Assembly (NCBI GenBank): GCA_034430275.1
Contig: DAOUEW010000048.1
Span: 1-18,240, forward strand
Direction of reading: 5' to 3'
Source: JAUVXJ01 sp034430275
Lineage (GTDB): Bacteria > Chloroflexota > Anaerolineae > UBA7937 > B3-Chlor
Length of the DNA: 18,240 bases
In this document: piece after piece, positions 1-6,232 of the stretch
Numbering within the stretch: the stretch's first letter is position 1
Layout: each line of letters starts with the position of its first letter
Notes under the pieces: generated by a model
The model's database searches: none
The model's input: only the letters and a program-made list of their open reading frames with translations
Told to the model about the DNA's origin: nothing
Position numbers and translations under genes: made by a program

Positions 1-35
1 TCGTAGACCTTGGTCAGGTTCTGTATCTCAAGCAT
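1..35 (-). CDS. phnC: ABC transporter ATP-binding protein, N-terminal start only (phnC-like)
   Basis: Only the first 11 codons are inside the window; the gene runs off the left edge. Read on the minus strand it starts MLEIQNLTKVY, the usual opening of an ABC-type ATPase (first beta strand and A-loop Tyr). A strong purine-rich Shine-Dalgarno (GGGAGGGGG) sits just upstream, at about 40-50. The gene lies downstream of a phosphonate-type substrate-binding lipoprotein on the same strand, so PhnC is the likely identity: the cytoplasmic ATPase of a phosphonate, phosphite or phosphate-family importer. No Walker motif is visible because of the truncation, so the specific symbol is inferred from the neighbour. 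Confidence 0.6.
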   Translation of the reverse strand, partial: MLEIQNLTKVY

Positions 36-104
36 CAACCCCCTCCCGCCACGTCGTCCCGAGCGATGCGCCTGGACGACGACTCCGTTGCCACGATTCA
101 TAGT

Positions 105-136
105 AGATTGGGCAGAGGAGAACCCCTGCCCAATCT
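105..136. terminator. Intercistronic hairpin between phnD and phnC
   Basis: A perfect 11-bp inverted repeat (AGATTGGGCAG at 105-115, complement at 126-136) with a 10-nt loop. It lies in the gap of about 160 bp between the phnD-like stop and the phnC-like start. No T-run follows on either strand, so a classical intrinsic terminator is unlikely. An mRNA-stabilising or partial-attenuation hairpin, giving more binding protein than ATPase, fits the position. Confidence 0.45.
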
Positions 137-193
137 CGACTGTCTGCACACTACACCAACCCAAGAAGGGCCAGGTCCTTGTGCTACATGCTG

Positions 194-1219
194 CTACTCG
201 AGGATATCTTCCTCCGTCCACCCCAGCGTGTTGATGGCGTTGCGAACAGGGTCGTAGTAGCTGTCATCCACCTTGCCGAAGCCGGTGATGTCGTAGAAAT
301 CCGCGTCAGCCAGCACAGCGTGCCCCTCTTCCGTGGCTGCGTAGTCGATCAGCGCCTGGACGATGGTGTCCCTCATGTCGCTGGGGAAATCGCTCACGAA
401 GCTGACCGTGTCATTGGGGATGCGCTCGCTGAGGGCCAGGATCGCTACGTCCTCCACAGCCCTGGGGTCCGTGGCCATGGCCGCGACACGGGCGTCGCGG
501 ATCATGAGACCGCCTTGCCATACGTTGTAGCTCCCGTCTTCCTGCTCCTCGATGGTGAAGTCGCCCCCCGGCTCGGGCGGATCGCCCTCAGTCCAGTCCT
601 CCACGGCGTCCCCCGGCGGCGAGAAGAAGCAGGTGCCGAAATCGGCGGTGCCGTCCAGCACGGCCAACACGGCCTGCGGGTGCCCTCCCGCCTCGACCGT
701 CTCGCCAGGTGTGATGCCCTGCAAGCTCAGCAACACCGTCGGCCACAGATATCCAGACGTGGAGGTCAGGCTGGGCGCGGCCCACTTCTTGCCTTCCAGG
801 TCCGCCAGCGATGTGATGCCGCTGTCCCGGCGGACAACGAACTCGGTCCAGTATGCCGTGCGCCCGTAGCGGATGGTAGCCAGGGCCACGTCCACGCCGC
901 ACTTGTCACGGGCCAGCACATAACCCAGCCCGGGGATGAAGGCGACGGTGTCCCCCTCGGCGGCGCACATAGCCTCGATGGTGGCCGCGTAGGAGGTCGG
1001 CACTGAGACCTCGAAGTGGATCCCGGTCTGCTCGGTGATCCAGTCAGTCATAGCCTTGCCGCCCGACTCGATCACGGCCACGTCCACCGAAGGCACGAAC
1101 ATCAGCTTGACCGGGTTCTCGGCAGATCCCAGCTCCGCGACTGGTTGCGCGCAGCCGCTCAACAGAACAGGGGTCAAGAGCAGGGTCAACCCCATCACAA
1201 GCAGTAGGTACTTCTTCAT
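194..1219 (-). CDS. phnD: Phosphonate/phosphite-type ABC transporter substrate-binding lipoprotein (PhnD family)
   Basis: A 341-residue lipoprotein that should sit on the outer face of the cytoplasmic membrane and deliver ligand to an ABC permease. Residues 1-23 form a lipoprotein signal: two Lys, a Leu-rich core and the lipobox LLSGC with Cys23. The mature part follows the PhnD/PF12974 plan. A first strand 'LMFVPSVDV' is followed by a helix 'ALTDWITEQTG'-like segment, then 'VAFIPGLGYVLARDK', the family's 'a.lGp.sYvla' region, then 'SLADLEGKKWAAPSLTSTSGYLWP', the hinge and ligand-binding Ser/Thr cluster. The C-terminal third ('ALSERIPNDTVSF') is also typical. An ATP-binding gene follows on the same strand, supporting an import operon. 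The real ligand (phosphonate, phosphite or another oxyanion) cannot be read from the sequence. A purine-rich GGGAGAGAGGG lies upstream of the ATG. Confidence 0.85.
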   Translation of the reverse strand: MKKYLLLVMGLTLLLTPVLLSGCAQPVAELGSAENPVKLMFVPSVDVAVIESGGKAMTDWITEQTGIHFEVSVPTSYAATIEAMCAAEGDTVAFIPGLGYVLARDKCGVDVALATIRYGRTAYWTEFVVRRDSGITSLADLEGKKWAAPSLTSTSGYLWPTVLLSLQGITPGETVEAGGHPQAVLAVLDGTADFGTCFFSPPGDAVEDWTEGDPPEPGGDFTIEEQEDGSYNVWQGGLMIRDARVAAMATDPRAVEDVAILALSERIPNDTVSFVSDFPSDMRDTIVQALIDYAATEEGHAVLADADFYDITGFGKVDDSYYDPVRNAINTLGWTEEDILE

Positions 1220-1379
1220 TTCTTTTCCCTCTCTCCCTTTCCTTGCCAGCGCTTGCTCTCGTATCCTAGAGCTTCAACGTGCAGTACTGCGGTCAGCAAC
1301 CTGTCCCTCGACATCACCCCCCTTCTCCATCGGAATCCTGGTCGCTCCAGACCAGCCACTATCTTGATACACCAGATCC

Positions 1380-1790
1380 GCCGACCGTTGTCATATCATA
1401 CCACATCCGCGCCGGTGACACAACCTGGCACCGTCTCCTCCATATACCGGCGCGGCATGGTGACTATGCCTGACATTCTCCGTAGGAAGTTGAGCGCCAC
1501 ACGCTCAGCGCCGAGAATACTGGTGCCTTGGCCTTCCACTTTCGCCAAGGTATCCCCCGGCCGGATCCTCGCCCCAGCGCTTCTGAAGCAAGATATCACT
1601 GTCTTCTCACCCACGCGCCGGAAGATGGGCCTGGCTACACCGAGACCTGCCAACACGCTCTTCTCCTTGCCCCGATCTCACCGTTCAACTGCAGCCCCCG
1701 CGGCAATATCGAATAGCTCTTTACGCCTCCACCGCCGGGGTCCTCTTGCAGAGCCCAGTTTATGGCATAGGATAGCGCCGCTTCATCCAT
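1380..1790 (-). pseudogene. nadC: nadC remnant (nicotinate-nucleotide pyrophosphorylase), frameshifted and truncated
   Basis: Two minus-strand reading frames together reproduce the N-terminal half of NadC (quinolinate phosphoribosyltransferase, NAD synthesis). From an ATG at 1790 the frame reads 'SYAINWALQEDPGGGG', the position of the conserved ALxEDxGxGD motif, and continues to 'LQLNGEIGA' before drifting to a stop. In another frame, from about 1670 down, it reads 'EKSVLAGLGVARPIF', 'GDTLAKVEGQG' and 'ILGAERVALNFLRRMSGIVT'. These are the hallmark NadC segments (vLaGl, Gd.la.veG, aERvALNfl.rlSGIaT). The frame stops at 1396, where the DTRKT active-site segment should begin. The phosphoribosyl-binding barrel half is absent. 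The family is normally about 280 residues; about 135 are present. A frameshift near 1665-1680 and loss of the 3' half make it non-functional. Identity is confident; exact ends are approximate. Confidence 0.75.
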
Positions 1791-1859
1791 ACGGCGGTGT
1801 CTCCAGTATCGTCCCTCTACGAGAGGACGAGGGAAATTCAGCGCCCTGCGGATTGTCTA

Positions 1860-2232
1860 GTAACCTAGGGAGATAGCATAGTAATCTATTAGTGAGGATC
1901 TAAGGTCGTAGTAGCACTAGGAATGTGGATTGGTGGACAGAGGGATAACCTGCGGTGTCTGGGCCCTGTCTGTCGTAGGGATGATCATGGGTTGCCCCAA
2001 CAGGTAGGGGTGGCAGAGAGTCAGCTTTGGTGTGTCTGCCTGGGGAAATGGTGTGGACAAGAAGGAGAGGAGGAGGAAGTAGCGGCCGGGGTGATGTGGA
2101 TAAGTGGACGGGTTGTGGAGAGGGTCGCGTGTCCGGAGTGCTCGAGCGGAACGACAACCCAAATGGTAGAATGGCGCTAGAGTTATCCCCATTCAAGGGC
2201 GGTTATCCACATAATGGGGGCACTTTTCCACA
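1860..2232. other. oriC: Probable chromosomal replication origin (oriC) with DnaA-box cluster
   Basis: This non-coding stretch directly follows the dnaA stop. It holds DnaA boxes close to TTATCCACA. Exact copies are at 2203-2211 (plus) and 2095-2103 (minus). Single-mismatch copies are at 2183-2191 (TTATCCCCA, plus), 2224-2232 (TTTTCCACA, plus) and 2052-2060 (TTGTCCACA, minus). Weaker two-mismatch sites lie at 1924-1932 and 1940-1948 (both minus). Three plus-oriented boxes are spaced 20-21 bp apart, about two helical turns, and face the minus-oriented ones. An AT-richer tract at about 1867-1910 could be the unwinding element. Location next to dnaA and box density support an origin; function was not tested. 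dnaN is not beside it in this window. Confidence 0.7.
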
Positions 2233-2241
2233 CCGAAAGCG

Positions 2242-3588
2242 CTACACGGCAACGTTGGTGTAGAGGGTTCCTTTGATCGCCAGCACGTCACGACGCAATT
2301 GGTCGTCCTCTTCTATCTGGCGTGCTATCTTGTCGTGGCCATGGATAATCGTGGTATGGTCACGGTCGCCGAGCGCCGATCCTATCTGTGCCAGCGAGCT
2401 GTTGGTCTCCTCGCGGCTGAGGTACATGGCCACCTGGCGAGCGAGGGCCAGGTCTTTGGTACGCCGGGAGCCGCGCAACTCGTCCTCTTGGAAGCGGTAG
2501 AAGTCGGCTACGGCGGCCACTATCTCGTCGATGGAGGGCGGCTGCTGGGGCGAGAGTGTATCAGCGAGGGCCTGAGTGGCCAAGTCGACGGACAGCGGGC
2601 AGAACGACATGCGGGCGAAGGCCAGCACACGGTTGAGGGCGCCCTCGAGCTCGCGGATGTTGCTTTGGTACTTGTGGGCGATGAGATCCAGGACATCGTC
2701 GGGCACGTCGGCGTGGAGCCTTTCAGTCTTGAAGCGAAGAATGGCGATGCGGGTCTCCAGATCGGGCGGCTGAATGTCGGCGATGAGGCCCCCCTGGAAG
2801 CGTGAACTGAGGCGCTCCTCCAATGTAGGGATGGACTGTGGTGGCCGGTCGCTGGAGATGACGATCTGTTTCTTGAAGGAATAGAGAGCGTTGAAGGTAT
2901 GAAAAAACTCTTCCTGTGTGCTCTCCTTGCCAGCGATGAACTGAATGTCGTCCACCAGGAGAATATCGACCTGGCGATACTTGGCTCGGAACTCGTCTGT
3001 GGTCTGGTTGCGAATGGAGTTGATCAGGTCGTTGGTGAAGGTCTCTGAGGAGACGTACAGCACGTCCGCATGGCGTGTGAGCGCCAGGTTACCGACGGCG
3101 TGGAGTAGATGGGTCTTGCCCAGACCGACGCCGCCATGGATGAAGAGAGGGTTGTAGCTTTCCCCGGGATTCTCAGTGACCGCGAGTGCTGCGGCGTGAG
3201 GGAGCCGGTTGCTGCTACCGACGATGAAGGTATCGAAGGTGTAGTGTGGAACCAGCAGCGGGGCGGGAGAGTGGTCCTGCAATTCGGCGGGCGGGTCGTC
3301 CAGAAGCGCGGATGGGGACGCGGATAGCTGTTCTTGTTGAAGCCTGGGCTTGACCACGAACCTGACCTCGGCGGTGTGGTTGGTCAGGCCGATGAGGGTC
3401 CGCTTGATGATCGTGAGGAGGCGGTTCTCCAGCCACTCCTTGGCGTACGTGTTGTGGACGCCGATGATGAAGGTGCCCTCTTCATAGGCGATGGGGAAGG
3501 TGTTTCTGATCCACGTGTCATACGTGGCCTTGGTCATCTGCAGTTGCAGTTCGCCCTTGGTCGCTTCCCACACTCCTTTGAGATCCAT
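2242..3588 (-). CDS. dnaA: Chromosomal replication initiator protein DnaA
   Basis: A 448-residue cytoplasmic AAA+ ATPase that binds DnaA boxes at oriC, melts the origin and loads the helicase. Domain I (about 1-80, 'LQLQMTKATYDTWI...') is followed by a Pro/Gln/Ser-rich linker at about 85-115. Domain III opens with 'YTFDTFIVGSSNRLPHAAA'. It has a Walker A GGVGLGKT at about 152-159, Walker B DILLVDD at about 208-214 and the 'LSSRFQGGL' sensor/Arg-finger region. Domain IV ends with the DnaA signature LGDRDHTTIIHGH at about 406-418. Length is normal. I chose the ATG at 3588 because a perfect GGAGGT lies 3 nt upstream; a longer 462-residue start has no such site. The stop lies 10 bp from the first DnaA box of the adjacent origin. 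Confidence 0.98.
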   Translation of the reverse strand: MDLKGVWEATKGELQLQMTKATYDTWIRNTFPIAYEEGTFIIGVHNTYAKEWLENRLLTIIKRTLIGLTNHTAEVRFVVKPRLQQEQLSASPSALLDDPPAELQDHSPAPLLVPHYTFDTFIVGSSNRLPHAAALAVTENPGESYNPLFIHGGVGLGKTHLLHAVGNLALTRHADVLYVSSETFTNDLINSIRNQTTDEFRAKYRQVDILLVDDIQFIAGKESTQEEFFHTFNALYSFKKQIVISSDRPPQSIPTLEERLSSRFQGGLIADIQPPDLETRIAILRFKTERLHADVPDDVLDLIAHKYQSNIRELEGALNRVLAFARMSFCPLSVDLATQALADTLSPQQPPSIDEIVAAVADFYRFQEDELRGSRRTKDLALARQVAMYLSREETNSSLAQIGSALGDRDHTTIIHGHDKIARQIEEDDQLRRDVLAIKGTLYTNVAV

Positions 3589-3639
3589 CGTACCTCCGAG
3601 TCGTCGTTGCCTGCTGCGCCTTGGCATCACTCAGCGGTG

Positions 3640-3671
3640 AACTGAACGATCACACTTCCAGGGTATGTCAA
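3640..3671 (-). promoter_or_regulatory. Possible dnaA promoter (-35 element)
   Basis: On the minus strand a perfect TTGACA (-35) lies at 3666-3671, about 80 bp before the dnaA start. The -10 is poor: with 15-17 bp spacing only GATCGT or CGTTCA is available. No DnaA box was found between this site and the gene. The -35 is clear but the promoter as a whole is uncertain. Confidence 0.35.
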
Positions 3672-4191
3672 CAATACTCGGCAGGTCTCCCTGGGGGCGC
3701 TCGCTCTCGATGCGGCTGCACCTGAGCCCCGGGTTGGAGCCCAGCTCTTCTGACGCCCCATTGGACGGGAGGAAGTGGGTCAACTATTGGGGCCGCGGCG
3801 CGGAAGCGGAACAGCGCGGCTGCCGTCAGGCCCTGCTATGCGTGTGCAGAGGCACAAAAGTGGTCTTTCGGGCCACTGACTGTCATGCCCGTGAGGCGAG
3901 GAAGCTGCGCCATCAGCCGCGCTCAGTACGGTCACATGGGAAGACAGATCGATTCAGCCCTACTCAGGAAAACACCGGCCGTATTGTAGTCGAGGGGTGG
4001 GCATCACGCAATGCCGCGGGGTTCGTGATGGCGACAGGGACGAGCGGAGACGGAACGGTGCGCGATGGCAAGGACACTACATGTAGTGACCGGCGGCAGC
4101 GGAAGGGCTAGCAATTGTGGTGCCGATGCTTGTCGAGTTGGCTGACTAGGCGACGCAAGTTTAAGGAACCTTATGGAAAGCTACCGGCCGT
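3672..4191. other. Gene-poor gap between dnaA and apt
   Basis: About 600 bp separate the divergent dnaA and apt starts. An open frame of 148 codons exists on the plus strand (3665-4111), but it lacks a ribosome-binding site, has no recognisable motif and shows erratic composition, so I do not call it. No tRNA, SRP RNA, RNase P or tmRNA signature was recognised on either strand. The stretch contains a short palindrome (4072-4091) listed separately. Confidence 0.4.
4072..4091. promoter_or_regulatory. Palindrome, possible operator upstream of apt
   Basis: A perfect 14-bp palindrome (CACTACATGTAGTG, 4075-4088) extends to 20 bp with one symmetric mismatch (outer GG/CC). Dyads of this size are typical of dimeric regulator sites. 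It lies about 100 bp upstream of the apt -35 box. No regulator gene is adjacent, so its role is unknown. Confidence 0.25.
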
Positions 4192-4220
4192 TTGCCGGGA
4201 ATGCTCTTGTCTGCTAGAAT
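4192..4220 (+). promoter_or_regulatory. apt promoter
   Basis: A -35 TTGCCG at 4192-4197 is followed, after exactly 17 bp, by a -10 TAGAAT at 4215-4220. The -10 is preceded by TG one base upstream (extended -10, TGCTAGAAT). The predicted start is near 4227, leaving a leader of about 30 nt before the apt ATG. Confidence 0.6.
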
Positions 4221-4256
4221 CCGGCCTGTACGAAGTCAGGTGGAGTGAGGTGGAGG

Positions 4257-4769
4257 ATGGATCTGGCAGAGATGATTCGGGATGTCCCGGATTTCCCCAA
4301 AGAGGGGATACTGTTCAAGGACATCACAACGCTGATCAAGGACCCACAGGCCTTCAAGGAGGTGGTGGACATTCTGGCCGGGCACTACGCCGGCAAGAAG
4401 ATCGACCTGGTGGTGGCAGTGGAAGCCAGGGGGTATATCTTCGGAGCGCCCGTGGCCTACCAGCTTGGGGCCGGGTTTGTGCCTGTTCGCAAGGTTGGCA
4501 AGCTGCCGGCGGAGACGGTCCGTGAGGAGTACGAGTTGGAGTACGGCACGGACTCCGTGGAGATGCACCGGGACGCGATCCAGCCTGGACAGAAGGTGCT
4601 CATCGTGGACGATCTCATCGCCACGGGCGGCTCAGCCGCAGCGACGGCGCGGCTGGTAGAGCGGCTGGGAGGCGAGGTGGTGGGCATCGCTTTCCTCATC
4701 GAGCTCGCCTTCTTGGGTGGCGTGGAGAAGCTCGAGGGTTACGACGTTTTCACCGTGATCGAGTTCTGA
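4257..4769 (+). CDS. apt: Adenine phosphoribosyltransferase
   Basis: A 170-residue cytoplasmic purine-salvage enzyme that makes AMP and pyrophosphate from adenine and PRPP. The N-terminus 'IRDVPDFPKEGILFKDIT' is the classic Apt signature. 'VAVEARGYIFGAPVAYQLGAGFVPVRK' (about 54-79) is the base-binding region. 'VLIVDDLIATGGSA' at 114-127 is the PRPP-binding loop with its DD and TGG. Length matches the family. I chose the ATG at 4257 because it gives the normal Apt start, and GAGGTGG lies just upstream; an in-frame GTG at 4245 would add four residues. It is monocistronic, with its own promoter and a hairpin region downstream. Confidence 0.97.
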   Translation: MDLAEMIRDVPDFPKEGILFKDITTLIKDPQAFKEVVDILAGHYAGKKIDLVVAVEARGYIFGAPVAYQLGAGFVPVRKVGKLPAETVREEYELEYGTDSVEMHRDAIQPGQKVLIVDDLIATGGSAAATARLVERLGGEVVGIAFLIELAFLGGVEKLEGYDVFTVIEF

Positions 4770-4806
4770 CGTCAGACTGTAAGCTGTCCCCCGGGCCGCC
4801 CTGCTC

Positions 4807-4826
4807 TGTGGACAAGTTGTGGATAT
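4807..4826 (-). promoter_or_regulatory. Tandem pair of DnaA-box-like sites downstream of apt
   Basis: On the minus strand TTGTCCACA (4807-4815) and ATATCCACA (4818-4826) lie in the same orientation, 11 bp apart, which is one helical turn. Each differs from TTATCCACA by one base. They fall in the non-coding gap after apt, about 2.6 kb from the oriC cluster. They may be an auxiliary DnaA-binding site. Confidence 0.4.
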
Positions 4827-4852
4827 CTCTGGCCGAGAGCCAGTCAAGGCCG

Positions 4853-4887
4853 ATGGGCCAGTGCCTGGCTATGGGGTGTTGGCCCAT
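4853..4887. repeat. Inverted repeat between apt and the AIM24-family gene
   Basis: Perfect 8-bp arms ATGGGCCA (4853-4860) and TGGCCCAT (4880-4887) with a 19-nt spacer. No T-run follows. It may contribute to apt transcript ending or stability. Confidence 0.3.
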
Positions 4888-4948
4888 GGGTCATCCTGAG
4901 AGGGGGCCTTCAATCGGTCAGGGGAGTGCTGCCGGGGAGATAGGATGA

Positions 4949-4981
4949 GCGCCTCAGTCGGATCGATCTTGACTGAGGCGC
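4949..4981. terminator. Bidirectional hairpin between convergent apt and AIM24-family gene
   Basis: Perfect 11-bp arms GCGCCTCAGTC (4949-4959) and the complement (4971-4981) enclose an 11-nt loop. It lies 10 bp beyond the stop of the minus-strand gene and downstream of apt. The stem is strong and symmetric but lacks a U-tract on either strand, so termination is likely but not of textbook form. Confidence 0.5.
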
Positions 4982-4991
4982 CTGTGCGTTA

Positions 4992-5678
4992 CTACCTCCT
5001 CGAGGAGGACTGCTTTGGCAGTCTAGGGATGAGCCAGGAAAGAAACGCGTCGTCGCTCCGTGTCTGCAGGAGGACCTTCCCCGGGCCGGTCAGATCGACG
5101 ACCAAGCCTTCGCCGCTGAAGAGGGTAGATTTCACGCCGCCGATCCTCTTCACGTTGAAGCCCATGCCCTCCGTGAAGGCTACCAGATGGCCCGTGTCTA
5201 CGGTGTAGGCGTCGCCCGGTGCCAGTTCCATCTCGTGTATGGCCCCGTAGCTGGAAAGTATCAGCGTGCCTACCCCGCTGCACTTGAGCATGATCAGGCC
5301 CTCTCGCGCGAAGAAGGTCTGTGCCCCGCTCCACTTGGTGTCGATCTCGACCCCTTCGGAGGAGCCGACGTAGGAGCCAGACTGCACCATCAACGTTTCA
5401 TTCTGCAGCTCCATGACAGCCATGTCGCCGGGTAGGGCGGGGGCCAGCATGATCTGCCCCCCCTGCGCAGAAGCGCGATAGGTGTTCATGAAGAAACTCT
5501 CTCCGCCGAGGACGGAGCGCTTGAGAGCACCCACCAGTCCCCCTTTGGCCTTCGTCTCGATGGATACGTCAGGGGACATGCTGACCATGGCGCCTGCCTC
5601 TGCCTGGACTGATTCGCCGGAGGCCAGGCTGACTACGGCCAGGGCGTACGACGGGCGATACATGATCTCGACTTGCAT
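4992..5678 (-). CDS. AIM24 family protein (TIGR00266-type)
   Basis: A 228-residue, beta-rich protein of the AIM24/TIGR00266 family, whose biochemical role in bacteria is not established. Supporting features are 'GESVQAEAGAMVSMSPDVSIETKAKGG' near the N-terminus, 'LKRSVLGGESFFMNTYRA' in the middle, and the later 'FSGEGLVVDLTGPGKVLLQTRS'. These are the recurrent segments of the family: a Gly-rich turn after AGAM, GGESfF.N.f, and GP.GkvllQTR. The ATG at 5678 is preferred because AGGAGG lies 7 nt upstream; a GTG two codons earlier would sit on top of that site. No signal peptide or membrane helix is visible. It lies about 100 bp after the small membrane gene on the same strand, with a hairpin between them. 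Confidence 0.88.
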   Translation of the reverse strand: MQVEIMYRPSYALAVVSLASGESVQAEAGAMVSMSPDVSIETKAKGGLVGALKRSVLGGESFFMNTYRASAQGGQIMLAPALPGDMAVMELQNETLMVQSGSYVGSSEGVEIDTKWSGAQTFFAREGLIMLKCSGVGTLILSSYGAIHEMELAPGDAYTVDTGHLVAFTEGMGFNVKRIGGVKSTLFSGEGLVVDLTGPGKVLLQTRSDDAFLSWLIPRLPKQSSSRR

Positions 5679-5743
5679 CTCCACACCTCCTGTAGGCCCA
5701 TCTTGGTCTAGAAGGGATCTGCGTCGCTACTCGTCTTCCTTTT

Positions 5744-5762
5744 CGCGTGGATCCTCCACGCG
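5744..5762. repeat. Hairpin between small membrane gene and AIM24-family gene
   Basis: CGCGTGGA and its complement TCCACGCG form a perfect 8-bp stem with a 3-nt loop. On the minus strand (direction of the genes) it is followed by AAAA, not T, so it is not an intrinsic terminator. It may be a processing or stabilising hairpin. Confidence 0.35.
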
Positions 5763-5777
5763 GCAACTCCTGGCCAT

Positions 5778-5879
5778 TCAAGTGGAAACGCCCATCCTGG
5801 GCAGGACGAAGCGCATCAGAACGAACCACCCGATGAAGGCCCCAAACACCAGCAGTCGGGCAACCGAATCGTCTGTCAT
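5778..5879 (-). CDS. Small single-helix membrane protein (33 residues)
   Basis: A short ORF encoding 33 residues: an acidic start (MTDDSVAR), one strongly hydrophobic helix (LLVFGAFIGWFVLMRFVL, about 9-26) and a basic tail (PRMGVST). The charge pattern suggests a single membrane helix with the basic end inside the cell. It is supported by a strong GGAGGGAGGAGG ribosome-binding site 5 nt upstream of the ATG and by a near-consensus promoter with only about 12 nt of leader. I do not recognise a family. It could be a small subunit or regulator of a membrane complex, but nothing in the sequence says which. The AIM24-family gene follows about 100 bp downstream. Confidence 0.6.
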   Translation of the reverse strand: MTDDSVARLLVFGAFIGWFVLMRFVLPRMGVST

Positions 5880-5897
5880 CAAGTACCTCCTCCCTCC

Positions 5898-5926
5898 ATT
5901 ATACTTGGGCGACCAGCCCGCTGCAA
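5898..5926 (-). promoter_or_regulatory. Near-consensus promoter of the 33-residue gene
   Basis: On the minus strand TTGCAG (-35, 5921-5926), a 17-bp spacer and a perfect TATAAT (-10, 5898-5903). The predicted start near 5891 leaves a leader of about a dozen nucleotides that is mostly the ribosome-binding site. Confidence 0.7.
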
Positions 5927-6232
5927 GACAAGGTTTGCGCCGGGATGCAAGCACTCGGGGAGGATGTTCCCTTCTGACCAACGCGGGTTCGCCTGGAGTC
6001 GTTTGCCGATGCAGGTCAGTGAGTTGACCTTTCGCTTGGCTCACCAGGAATGAGGCAGAACAACTGGGCCAACCCACCGAGCATGTCTTGGTCATCTGGC
6101 TGGACCAGCCGGTGTGCGTGAGGGGCTATTGATCCGCCCCAGGACCAGTCAGCTCGCGCCGAGCCCCGGACCCGAGGAGAGTGGTCAGCGCCCGCGCTCA
6201 CAGGCACAACTGTCTATTGGTAGAGCTGACCG
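5927..6232. other. Non-coding gap after the molybdoenzyme operon
   Basis: About 300 bp between the NrfD-type gene stop and the promoter of the small membrane gene. It contains a 7-bp inverted repeat (GGTCAGC 6183-6189, GCTGACC 6225-6231) just past the operon, possibly part of its 3' end. No T-run, chaperone gene or RNA gene was recognised. Confidence 0.35.

Noticed and set aside
194..1006. Plus-strand frame antisense to the phnD-like gene
   Set aside because: Shadow ORF; the minus strand carries a complete lipoprotein signal and PhnD motifs.
3665..4111. 148-codon frame in the dnaA-apt gap
   Set aside because: No ribosome-binding site, no recognisable motif, and composition unlike the neighbouring genes. 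Could be a decayed gene but I cannot support it.
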